64,000 bases of DNA from Lentisphaerota bacterium (GTDB taxonomy: Bacteria > Verrucomicrobiota > Lentisphaeria > Victivallales > Victivallaceae): assembly GCA_015061685.1 (NCBI GenBank), contig SUWD01000006.1:58029-122028 (forward strand), written 5' to 3'. A program made the position numbers and the translations under genes. This document shows positions 34,957 to 42,753 of this stretch, one piece after another. Positions within the stretch are counted from its first letter, which is position 1. The number at the start of each line of letters is the position of its first letter. The notes beneath the pieces are model-generated. The model was not told where the DNA came from and made no database searches. It saw only the letters and a program-made list of their open reading frames with translations.

Positions 34957-36501
34957 TCAATTATACTTGGATACCGGCTTTGAATCAAGCTCTTTTAACG
35001 CCTGAACCATCTTTTTGAAAGTTTCATTTTTTTCCTGTGATTTGCAACTGGAAACGGTTTTACGAATCAAGGTTTCCAAATCCTCTTGAGAAATTTCTCT
35101 CATTCCGTCCGGATCAAGATAAGCCATTTCCGCTGCTTCCTTAACAATACTGGCAATATCAGCCCCGGAATACATTCCTCCATCGCACAAGCGGGCTAAT
35201 TCATCCGTATCAATATCCTCAGGAAGCACTCCTTTAGAACGTTTTTTTATGTGGATTTCAAAAATTTTTGCAATACCGTCACGGGTTGGCAAATCGACTT
35301 TGAAAATTTCATCAAAACGACCGCGGCGGGTAAATTCCGGAGGCAATCCTGAAATATTATTTGCTGTTGCAAGAACATATACCGGAGCTTTTTTCTCCTG
35401 CATCCAAGTCAGGAAATATCCGAACATCCGGGTCATAACCTCGCCGCCACTTGCTCCGGCAAAGGCTTTTTCAATTTCATCGATCCAGAGAATACAGGGA
35501 GAAGCCGCTTCTGCTACTTGAATCGCCTTACGCAAATTTTCTTCGCTTTCACCTACATATTTGCCAAGCAATCGCCCGATATCCAACTTCAAAAGCGGAC
35601 AATCAAACATTTTCGCAACACAAGTTGCACTTAAACTTTTACCACACCCCGGCATTCCGACAAGCATAATTCCGGATGGACTGTCAACACCGTGTGCTCT
35701 GGCATCGGCGAGATTTTTGAAAATCCGCTTCTTGCCGTCCAGATATTCAGTCAGGTTATCAAAATCTCCCAGATCGACTTTGCCGGCAGTGTTGACTAAT
35801 TCAAGCAAGCCGGATTTCTGGATTGCCTGCCGCTTTTCTTCAAAAATCAGATTCAAATCATTCTTATCAATTTTTCCATCGTTGATATATGCCAAACGGG
35901 CGATCTGCGTAATTTCAAATTCCGAAAGTCCGCTCAATGCCATAGTAATATCATTCAGATCGTCTTCTTTTATCTTGCCGACGCCGACAACACGTTCTAA
36001 AATATTTTTAATCTCTGCATCATCGGGCGGCGTTACTTCAACGACCGTTATCAATTTTTCTATTTCTGGAGGAATAAGCAACTTTGTATCAACAATTATC
36101 ACCGTTACACGGTAATATGTATTCCGGTCATCTGCCATACTCTTGCGCCGGGCGATAGCCTGAAGTGCAGAAAAAACTCTTTTATCCCGTAAACTCTCGT
36201 GAACCTCTTTCAAGATAACAATCGTTTCTTTCTTTACACTGCTGAACTGATCCGTATTGAACAGCTGCAAAAAATCCACCAATTCCGTCACCCCGGAATC
36301 ATGAACATTTTTAGTTTTGAAGTCTACCCAGCCGCTGGATTCAGTAAATTCAACAATATTGACCCCGCGGTTTTTAAAGTATTTATTGCCGACATTTTCG
36401 ACAATACGATCTACCGTTTCAAAATCAAAGTGATTGATGTAAATGATCGGGCGTAACGCTTTCATGTATTGCCCGAGAAGTTGTTCCGGAGTTTTTGACA
36501 T
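34957..36501 (-). CDS. Ycf46-like AAA ATPase
   Basis: 514 residues: degenerate N-terminal ATPase-like domain (about 1-240) without Walker motifs, then a Cdc48/FtsH-class AAA module. Walker A GMPGCGKS (282-289), pore-proximal KYVGESEENLRKA, Walker B ILWIDEIEK (338-346), sensor 1 TANN, Arg finger region FTRRGRFDEIF (about 390-400), C-terminal helical lid (SGADIASIVKEAAE). Ycf46-like proteins of unknown role occur in cyanobacteria and many other bacteria. In this cluster it may remodel the vWA/propeller complex. 15 bases separate it from the preceding small gene. Confidence 0.9.
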   Translation of the reverse strand: MSKTPEQLLGQYMKALRPIIYINHFDFETVDRIVENVGNKYFKNRGVNIVEFTESSGWVDFKTKNVHDSGVTELVDFLQLFNTDQFSSVKKETIVILKEVHESLRDKRVFSALQAIARRKSMADDRNTYYRVTVIIVDTKLLIPPEIEKLITVVEVTPPDDAEIKNILERVVGVGKIKEDDLNDITMALSGLSEFEITQIARLAYINDGKIDKNDLNLIFEEKRQAIQKSGLLELVNTAGKVDLGDFDNLTEYLDGKKRIFKNLADARAHGVDSPSGIMLVGMPGCGKSLSATCVAKMFDCPLLKLDIGRLLGKYVGESEENLRKAIQVAEAASPCILWIDEIEKAFAGASGGEVMTRMFGYFLTWMQEKKAPVYVLATANNISGLPPEFTRRGRFDEIFKVDLPTRDGIAKIFEIHIKKRSKGVLPEDIDTDELARLCDGGMYSGADIASIVKEAAEMAYLDPDGMREISQEDLETLIRKTVSSCKSQEKNETFKKMVQALKELDSKPVSKYN

Positions 36502-36516
36502 AGTAATCTTCCTATG

Positions 36517-37029
36517 TTAACCAAAAAGTTTGGATAATGTTTCTTTTGCAAATTCTACAACTGCCGTTTTTGCCTTGTTATAAAGAGTTTTGGCGTAAGA
36601 AGCAATTTTACGGGTTCCCTCATCAATAAGTTTAGTTCCGATTGCCCCAATTTTTTTGCCAACAAACTCGCCGATTTTTGTGCAAACAGCAACTGCTTTC
36701 GGACCGAAGATCGGCGTTAATTTCATTCCGACAAATACACCGGCGGCTGTACATCCTTTTTCAACAAGCTCTGCTCCATTTTCTTGCACCCAAACAGATA
36801 CACGGGCAGCTTCCCGGTCGATTAAATCTTCTATTATATCCTGCTCGCTGCCATTACCATTGCCGATATCATAAGCGGATTTGGCTTCACAAAGACCTTT
36901 GTCAGCAAGAAAGACCGCTTCATCAGCACCGGTATCATCAGTGATCAGATCAGCTGCCATCAATTTGCGCAAATCATCGAAGGCTTGGGGATCATTATGT
37001 TCAAATGCCTGATTTACCAAGTTGCTCAT
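36517..37029 (-). CDS. 170-residue Gly-rich hydrophobic protein, possible membrane-active
   Basis: Acidic, soluble N-terminal half (about 1-80) followed by a Gly/Ala/Val-rich segment with spacing like a glycine zipper (about 88-135: GCTAAGVFVGMKLTPIFGPK) and an amphipathic C-terminal helix region (SYAKTLYNKAKTAVVEF). This could insert into membranes or oligomerise. No family recognised. Its ATG overlaps the stop of the preceding gene (TAATG). Candidate effector or pore-forming element of the cluster, by composition only. Confidence 0.6.
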   Translation of the reverse strand: MSNLVNQAFEHNDPQAFDDLRKLMAADLITDDTGADEAVFLADKGLCEAKSAYDIGNGNGSEQDIIEDLIDREAARVSVWVQENGAELVEKGCTAAGVFVGMKLTPIFGPKAVAVCTKIGEFVGKKIGAIGTKLIDEGTRKIASYAKTLYNKAKTAVVEFAKETLSKLFG

Positions 37030-37460
37030 TATCTGTTCTCCTTCGCATAACCAGACAATGCGTTATTTTTGATCGCTTCGTCCAATTTATTCACATAATT
37101 AATTGCATCCAATCCTTCATAGGCGGGAGCCGCGGCTGTCTGATTATCACTGTTATTCAAACCGGAAATCAAGATACTCAACGCTTCTCCTGTTTTTTGC
37201 TCATTTGTATTTTTGAACGTTTTATCACAAATTTGTCGTAAAAAACTCTGCCTGTTGCCACCCTGAGCTTTACACTTTTTCAGTTCTTCGTAATTTTTAT
37301 CAATTTTTTTGAATGAAGAATTGATGACCGCTGCAACTTTTTCAGGATTTTCAATCCCTCTGTCCCGTAAATATGAAATAATAAATTCATCAACAGTTAA
37401 TCCAGATTGTTGATATACTTCGAGAATGCCACTGTCAATAGACTTCAGCTGATTTTGCAT
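37029..37460 (-). CDS. 143-residue helical protein, unknown
   Basis: Begins MQNQLKSIDSGILEVYQQ; helical, charged, with a central KKIDKNYEELKKCKAQ helix. GGAGAAG lies upstream of the ATG at 37460, whereas the ATG at 37475 has none. It is translationally coupled to the Gly-rich gene by a TAATG overlap, so the pair is probably made together; a chaperone-like, immunity or structural role for the latter is possible but unproven. No family recognised. Confidence 0.55.
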   Translation of the reverse strand: MQNQLKSIDSGILEVYQQSGLTVDEFIISYLRDRGIENPEKVAAVINSSFKKIDKNYEELKKCKAQGGNRQSFLRQICDKTFKNTNEQKTGEALSILISGLNNSDNQTAAAPAYEGLDAINYVNKLDEAIKNNALSGYAKENR

Positions 37461-37493
37461 AACTTTCTTCTCCATAGATTTTTTAGCAGTTCG

Positions 37494-37754
37494 TTACTCC
37501 AACGAATCAATGACTTCTTTTGTTTCATTCAAATCCAAATGGAAGCTTTGTCCCATAGAAGCAATTTGCTGATCACGTTCTGCGACTGTCATATCAGGAT
37601 TGTAACTTGGGTCAAGGTTGGGCAATGTATCAACGACAGCATCTTTAAATTTATTATAACATTCTTCACATAAAAAATTATTATAATCACAAATTTGTTT
37701 TTCTCCGCAGTTGCGGCACAGTTCATCTGGTTCAAAATTCATTTTGCTTTTCAT
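37494..37754 (-). CDS. 86-residue Cys-rich zinc-binding protein
   Basis: CRNCGEKQICDYNNFLCEEC near the N-terminus contains two CxxC pairs (plus one extra Cys), the spacing of a zinc ribbon or treble clef; the rest is acidic and helical (VAERDQQIASMGQSFHLDLN). The ATG at 37754 has AAGGAG upstream at nine bases; an ATG at 37763 is too close to that site, and the longer frame runs back into the leader structure. It is the first gene downstream of leader copy 2, as the 55-residue zinc ribbon is of leader copy 1. Confidence 0.7.
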   Translation of the reverse strand: MKSKMNFEPDELCRNCGEKQICDYNNFLCEECYNKFKDAVVDTLPNLDPSYNPDMTVAERDQQIASMGQSFHLDLNETKEVIDSLE

Positions 37755-37798
37755 GGTTAACATCTCCTTATTTTGATAAAAGTTATTGTGCTGTTTAC

Positions 37799-37938
37799 AA
37801 AAAAAACGTACCCCGTTTACATTACTCAGGAGGTACGCCAATACCCGAAAAGACCATGCAAACAGAGTACGTCCGTACAAAACAGACGCACTCCAAGCAA
37901 ATAGATCCTTTCTCTGTACTTTGGCGTTTTCCTGAGTA
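37799..37938 (-). promoter_or_regulatory. Structured attenuator-like leader RNA, copy 2
   Basis: Minus strand: P1 5' strand UACUCAGGA (37938-37930), P2 5' strand ACGCCAA (37927-37921), a bulged P3 (about 37919-37876), terminator 5' arm (37872-37856), P2 3' strand UUGGCGU (37841-37835), P1 3' strand UCCUGAGUA (37831-37823), terminator 3' arm (37822-37806), seven U (37805-37799). The terminator stem is 17 bp with no mismatch counting G-U. Order, spacing and loop core (CGGGU-UUG-GUACC) match copy 1 while P1, P2 and the stem differ in sequence. The remaining 229 bases to the kinase stop (37939-38167) are AT-rich and show no gene I can support. Confidence 0.7.
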
Positions 37939-38167
37939 TGATCCGCTTGAAGACTGCGAATTATTTAATTTTTAATTTTATTTTTCAGATCAATAGTTGT
38001 TCTATCTTTCACCTTTCGTTTTGAATGGCTATTAATATAACGCAACAATCTCTGAAATGCAAATTCACAGCTCTGTCTGCATGGTAAATCAGCCCCCGAA
38101 AGAATTTTTCCTTCTACCCAATTATTCGCAGGCAAAAACTGAAATTTGTCACAAATCGTCAAATTTT

Positions 38168-39667
38168 TTAATTTTTTATAAGAGTTTCAGCTTGTTTTCT
38201 GCTCATATACCTTAATTTGCCCATATCCGGGTTGGTAAAATCTTCCTGCAATCCGATCAATTTTTCAATATCTGCTTTGTTCTGACCGCCGAATTCCTGT
38301 TTTGTCAGCACATGACGGCACAACCGTTCAAGCACCATATTAACTGCAACCATCTGCATGACCGGATCTTCAAACAGCATCCGGGAAGTGATCTCCCGCG
38401 GAGTTCCAGGTTGTGACCGCCAATATTGCTGACGCTCTCTGACCTTTGCTCCATCCGGGGTTCCATGTAAATGTAAATAAAAAAGTGTTGTCTCAAAATC
38501 TGACCAGATATGTCCGGTTCCATCAGCCCAGTGCAAAGCCTTCAATCTTTTTATTTCCGGCTCTATGGATTTTTCATCAAACATCTCTCTGGTCAGCAGC
38601 TCCTGAAAATAAGACCCCGTTAACAACCCAAATCGGTTGAAATACTCCTTTGCTCTTTCCCGGCGGTCGGTTTCAAATTCGCTCTTCCAATCCGGGAATT
38701 TGTATTCCGGAACAACTGTATTTCCGAATTCCTCCTGAGTTTTTTTCTGCTCCCGGGAATGGCTGTATTCTGGTTTGATGAGCCAGAAAACCATTGCGCC
38801 AAGAATCAGTGCCAGAATACAAAAAGCAACTATCCACGGGGCGGAACTCTTCTTTACTTCCACGATGGTAAATTTTGGCGGCTCCGCTTTTTTCTGCGGC
38901 GGCACAGATTCCATTTTCCCGGTAATAAGTTTTTTGAATTCTGCGGAACTTTTCACCTTTTGAGAGCATCCAACTCTTGTCGCCTTGCTGATCACCGGGT
39001 CAAGTGAAATCGTCATTTCCGGCGGGATAGTCGGATATTCTGCCGGGGCAAGTCCGGTCAATGCACAGTAAACAACTTTGCTCAAAGCATAAAAATCATC
39101 ACTCGTTTCAGCAACTCCACCGCTTTCAAGCAATCTTGGGGAAACAAAGCCCGGAGTGCCAACCAGCGTATGTTTTCCGGTCGTGGCGATCAATCCGGCA
39201 TCGGAAAGTGTCACCCTGCCATTCACCCACAAAATATTATCCGGCTTGATGTCCCGGTGAACCAATCCGTGTTTGTGCAGTTCTTCCAGAGCGGCAAGCA
39301 ATTCATCAAGCATTTTGCCGATCTCTTTACCATCCAAATGACCATATTTATTAAGCCGGTTGGCAAGAGTGTCCGGCTTATATTCTCCGGCTCCATTATT
39401 GAGATCGTCAGCGGCATCCATCGTGCAGAATACACCGTCATCATTTATTTCGATGTGGCGGATTTTCAGCAAGTTCTGGTGGTCGCAATCCTTGTAGTTG
39501 CGTAATCCTTCAAGTTCCCTCTCGGAATACTTGCCGTGGATGATCTTCAATGCCACCTTACCGCCGACCGCATTTTCAGCAAGCCACACTTCGCCACAGC
39601 CGCCCTCTCCGCATTTATGCTGCAGCGTACAGGCACAAAGTTTATCTCCGGCGTTATACGTTTTCAT
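38168..39667 (-). CDS. Membrane Ser/Thr protein kinase, copy 2
   Basis: 499 residues: kinase domain (about 15-255), membrane helix (about 276-297) and a 200-residue C-terminal domain outside the membrane. Glycine loop GEGGCGEVW (20-28), catalytic Lys in VALKII (41), HRDIKPDN (137-144), activation segment beginning SDAG (156-158) in place of DFG, and GTPGFVSPR. The Phe to Ala change in DFG is unusual but the Asp stays, so activity is possible. The ATG at 39667 overlaps the sigma gene end by 14 bases; the longer frame lacks support. Paralogous layout to the kinase at 11748, with an unrelated-looking sensor domain. Confidence 0.9.
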   Translation of the reverse strand: MKTYNAGDKLCACTLQHKCGEGGCGEVWLAENAVGGKVALKIIHGKYSERELEGLRNYKDCDHQNLLKIRHIEINDDGVFCTMDAADDLNNGAGEYKPDTLANRLNKYGHLDGKEIGKMLDELLAALEELHKHGLVHRDIKPDNILWVNGRVTLSDAGLIATTGKHTLVGTPGFVSPRLLESGGVAETSDDFYALSKVVYCALTGLAPAEYPTIPPEMTISLDPVISKATRVGCSQKVKSSAEFKKLITGKMESVPPQKKAEPPKFTIVEVKKSSAPWIVAFCILALILGAMVFWLIKPEYSHSREQKKTQEEFGNTVVPEYKFPDWKSEFETDRRERAKEYFNRFGLLTGSYFQELLTREMFDEKSIEPEIKRLKALHWADGTGHIWSDFETTLFYLHLHGTPDGAKVRERQQYWRSQPGTPREITSRMLFEDPVMQMVAVNMVLERLCRHVLTKQEFGGQNKADIEKLIGLQEDFTNPDMGKLRYMSRKQAETLIKN

Positions 39668-40262
39668 AGGAGGAAAGCTCCATTTGCAAATCAGGGTCGG
39701 CTTCATTCATTTTGAGCAATATCTCCCGCATCATCGCAAAACACCGTTTCTTTGCCTGATAGACCTGATTGGTCGAACACTCCAGAAATGCTGCGACTTT
39801 TTCAACCGGACGACCTTGTACGGCATAAAGTTGGTAAGCTTGAAATGTTCCGGGAGATACCCGCTTTTTCAGTTCTTCCTCCGCTTCGGAAATGACGACT
39901 TTACGCCACTCATCCATATAAAGTTTTTCGGTTTCCGAATCAACGGGGATCACTTCCAGCTCTTCGGAAGAAGTTTCCCGCTTCTTGCGGTAATAATCGG
40001 CGATCTTCCACGAAACTATCCGCCCCAGATAGGTACGGAATCTGGCAATACCGGGATCAAATTTAAAAGTTCTGCTCTGCTTGAAAAAGTGCATCATCAC
40101 CTGCTGACAAATATCATCGGCATCATATTCAATACCTTTATATCTGGCAACAGCTTTGATGACTTTCGCATATTTGCGGTAAAATTCATCCCAGCTGATC
40201 TCGTCACCGGAAGTGATCTTCTCAAGCAGAGTTTTGGATGTTGTCGGGTATTTTATCGGCAT
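39654..40262 (-). CDS. ECF-type RNA polymerase sigma factor (kinase-paired), copy 2
   Basis: 202 residues. Region 2 SWDEFYRKYAKVIKAVARYK and DADDICQQVMMHFF, region 2.4 FRTYLGRIVSWKIADYYRKK, region 4 KRVSPGTFQAYQL and VEKVAAFLECSTNQVYQAKKR. The framing and the pairing with a kinase match copy 1 (KRVSPGTFQ here, SRVSPESFE in copy 1). Only 25 bases separate it from the dnaQ-like gene upstream, so transcription may also come from galE. Weak ribosome-binding region (GGAA). Probably directs expression of the cluster or its own operon. Confidence 0.88.
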   Translation of the reverse strand: MPIKYPTTSKTLLEKITSGDEISWDEFYRKYAKVIKAVARYKGIEYDADDICQQVMMHFFKQSRTFKFDPGIARFRTYLGRIVSWKIADYYRKKRETSSEELEVIPVDSETEKLYMDEWRKVVISEAEEELKKRVSPGTFQAYQLYAVQGRPVEKVAAFLECSTNQVYQAKKRCFAMMREILLKMNEADPDLQMELSSYENV

Positions 40263-40287
40263 AATAAAATTTCCAAAACAGTAAATC

Positions 40288-40839
40288 CTACTGCTCTCCG
40301 GGAGAACTTTTCAACGCCCGGGTCAGAGCGATTTCCAGAATTTGCAGCGTCCATTCCACGTCGGCATCCGCCCGGTGGGCCTGCATACTCTCATCCGAAT
40401 CAAGCTGAAATACCGCCCGCAAACTCTGCAATTTGTAAGAGGGCAAACCCGGATGAGTCGTTTTGAGCAATCGCAACGTGTCCAATGTCCTGCCTTTCCA
40501 CAACGGCAGACCGGTACGGGCAAGACTCTCCTGCAGAAAACCGAGATCAAAACGGGCATTATGTGCCACTAAAGTCGAACCATCGGCAAATTCCAGAAAT
40601 TCCCTGCCGACTCTTGAGAAATTCGGTGCCGCAGAAACCATTTCATCGGTGATGTGATGCACACTTATCAAAGCAGGAGGGATCGCCCGCCCCGGATTGA
40701 CAAAGGAATTGAACCGGGACATGTATCCATCCCGGTCGATCCTCACAGCTCCGATCTGGATGATCCGGTCTCTCTCCGGACTCATGCCGGTGGTCTCAAC
40801 ATCAAAAACGGTAAAAGGGCCAAGTTCAAAATATTTCAT
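40288..40839 (-). CDS. DnaQ-like 3'-5' exonuclease
   Basis: 183 residues of the DEDDh exonuclease type (DNA polymerase III epsilon/PolC-like). ExoI VFDVETTGMSP, ExoII VAHNARFDLGFL, ExoIII AHRADADVEWTL with the final His/Asp pair all in place. Could proofread or degrade DNA; other roles such as trimming RNA exist in the family. Its ATG overlaps the galE stop (ATGA), so the longer upstream frame is rejected. Adjacent to galE without clear functional link. Confidence 0.88.
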   Translation of the reverse strand: MKYFELGPFTVFDVETTGMSPERDRIIQIGAVRIDRDGYMSRFNSFVNPGRAIPPALISVHHITDEMVSAAPNFSRVGREFLEFADGSTLVAHNARFDLGFLQESLARTGLPLWKGRTLDTLRLLKTTHPGLPSYKLQSLRAVFQLDSDESMQAHRADADVEWTLQILEIALTRALKSSPGEQ

Positions 40840-41810
40840 TTGGCGTAGCCGTCCGGGAATTTCTGCTGCCACTTCCACGCTGATTCAATGATCTCCAGAG
40901 CCGATTCATGTTTCGGCTGCCAGTTGAGCATCTTTTTCGCCCGGTCACTGCAGGCGATAAGCCGCGGAGGATCTCCGGCACGGCGGGGAGCAACTTCAAA
41001 ATTGACCTTTTTCCCGGTAACTTCTTCCGCTGCGGCAATGATCTCTTTGACCGATAAGCCATTGCCGGTTCCCAGATTGTAGTGGCCGCTTTCCGGAGCA
41101 TACAATGCCTTTTCATGGGCCTGTGCCAGGTCAAGAATATGGATATAATCCCTTATACAGCTGCCATCCGGAGTATCATAATCATCTCCAAAGAGCATCA
41201 ATTTTTCCCTTTTGCCGCGAATCGTCTGCAGAATCAACGGGATCAAATGGCTCTCCGGACGGTGATCTTCACCGTGGACTTCCGTAGCACCTGCTGCATT
41301 GAAGTAACGCAAAGCAGCATACTTCAAGCCGTGGATCTGGCTGTACCAGTGCAGAATTTTCTCAAAGCAGAGTTTGGATTCACCGTAAGGATTGATCGGC
41401 AGCTGGCGTGCCTTTTCGCTGATCGGTACTTCATCGGGAATTCCAAAGGTCGCCGCCGTACTGGAAAATACAAATGCTTTCACCCCGGTTTCCACCGCCG
41501 CATCTGCCAGATTTATGGCACTGCACAGATTATTGCGGAAATATTTGGAAGGAATATTCATGGATTCACCCACCAGCGAAAACGCCGCAAAGTGCATCAC
41601 AGCATCGTATTCCCCTGCCCGGCAGATCTCAAAAATCTTTTCCCGATCCGCCAAATCAGCAAAAATAAACTCCGCCCGGGGATCGACCGCATCCCGGTGA
41701 CCCGTGAAAAGTGCATCCAGAACAGTCACTTCATAACCCATGTCCAAAAGATATTCACTGCACGCACTGCCGATGTATCCGGCTCCGCCGGCAACCAGTA
41801 TTTTTTTCAT
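40836..41810 (-). CDS. galE: UDP-glucose 4-epimerase GalE
   Basis: 324 residues, extended short-chain dehydrogenase. NAD-binding GGAGYIGS (residues 8-15), catalytic SSTAATFG and Tyr-Lys pair in NPYGESKLCFE, and the GDPPRLIA segment of the substrate domain. Interconverts UDP-glucose and UDP-galactose for lipopolysaccharide or galactose use. Preceded on the minus strand by a consensus-like promoter (41853-41881). Cotranscribed with the dnaQ-like gene. Confidence 0.95.
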   Translation of the reverse strand: MKKILVAGGAGYIGSACSEYLLDMGYEVTVLDALFTGHRDAVDPRAEFIFADLADREKIFEICRAGEYDAVMHFAAFSLVGESMNIPSKYFRNNLCSAINLADAAVETGVKAFVFSSTAATFGIPDEVPISEKARQLPINPYGESKLCFEKILHWYSQIHGLKYAALRYFNAAGATEVHGEDHRPESHLIPLILQTIRGKREKLMLFGDDYDTPDGSCIRDYIHILDLAQAHEKALYAPESGHYNLGTGNGLSVKEIIAAAEEVTGKKVNFEVAPRRAGDPPRLIACSDRAKKMLNWQPKHESALEIIESAWKWQQKFPDGYAK

Positions 41811-41852
41811 AATCTTACACGTTCCTTATTGATAAATAGAGCAATTTGCTAT

Positions 41853-41881
41853 AATATACCCCGGGAAAAGCGTAAAATCAA
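41853..41881 (-). promoter_or_regulatory. Sigma70-like promoter of galE
   Basis: Minus-strand TTGATT (41881-41876), 17-base spacer and TATATT (41858-41853), about 43 bases before the galE ATG. The reverse direction has no equally good signal for yebC. Confidence 0.7.
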
Positions 41882-41979
41882 ACCAAAATCCTCATTCAAG
41901 GGGTTGATTTAATGGCAATAAGGAGTTAAATTATATGAACGTTTCTTTTACATATAACCAATAAACAGGAGTAGAAATT

Positions 41980-42732
41980 ATGTCCGGACACAGTAAATGG
42001 GCCAACATCAAGCACAAAAAAGAAGCCGCAGATAAAGCAAAAGGCAAGATGTTCTCCCGCGTAGGCAAGGAAATCATGGTCGCCGCTAAAAACGGCGGTG
42101 CCGACCCCAACAGCAACCCCGCTCTGCGTTCCGCTCTCGCCGCCGCCAAAGCCGTCAATATGCCCAATGCCAATATTGAACGTGCCATCAAAAAAGGTAT
42201 CGGTGAACTCGGTGATGTCGTCTTTGAAGAAATCGTCTATGAAGGCTACGCCGCCGGCGGTGTCGCCGTCATCGTTGACTGCCTGACCGATAACCGCAAC
42301 CGTTCCATCAGCGAAGTCCGTATGGCTTTTGAACGCAACAACGGTAATATGGCCGGTTCCGGCGCTGTTGCCCGTCTTTTCAAACGTCAGGCTCACTTCG
42401 TCATCACCGGTGAATGGGCCGATGAGGAGAAACTTATGGACGTCGTCCTCGATGCCGGTGCCGATGACCTCGTCGTCGAAGACGGTGAAGCCGAAATCTG
42501 GGCCGATCCCGAATTCTTCCTGCCGTTGACCAATGCCCTCAACGAAAAAGGCATCCCCACCGACGTCGCCGAAGTTACCCGTAAACCCGAAATGACCGTC
42601 AATATCACCGATGCCAAAGTCGCCAGCCAGATCATCCGTCTGATCGACCGCATGGAAGAGATCGACGACGTCCAGCAGGTTACCGCAAACTACATCATCG
42701 ACGATTCCATCGCCGATCAGATCGAAGAATAA
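41980..42732 (+). CDS. yebC: YebC/PmpR-family protein
   Basis: 250 residues. Opening MSGHSKWANIKHKKEAADKA is the family signature. YebC-family members were described as transcription regulators and some act as translation factors that relieve ribosome stalling. AGGAG lies eight bases before the ATG. A short frame of nine codons (41935-41964, with its own AAGGAG) lies just upstream and could be a leader peptide. Codon use is strongly biased to C-ending codons, which suggests high expression. Confidence 0.96.
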   Translation: MSGHSKWANIKHKKEAADKAKGKMFSRVGKEIMVAAKNGGADPNSNPALRSALAAAKAVNMPNANIERAIKKGIGELGDVVFEEIVYEGYAAGGVAVIVDCLTDNRNRSISEVRMAFERNNGNMAGSGAVARLFKRQAHFVITGEWADEEKLMDVVLDAGADDLVVEDGEAEIWADPEFFLPLTNALNEKGIPTDVAEVTRKPEMTVNITDAKVASQIIRLIDRMEEIDDVQQVTANYIIDDSIADQIEE

Positions 42733-42753
42733 TTTTTCCGGGATTTGCAAAAA

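Noticed and set aside
37965..38162. 65-codon minus frame between kinase 2 and leader 2
   Set aside because: Starts at TTG without ribosome-binding site, lies in AT-rich DNA, and its product has no recognisable feature; could be a remnant but cannot be supported.
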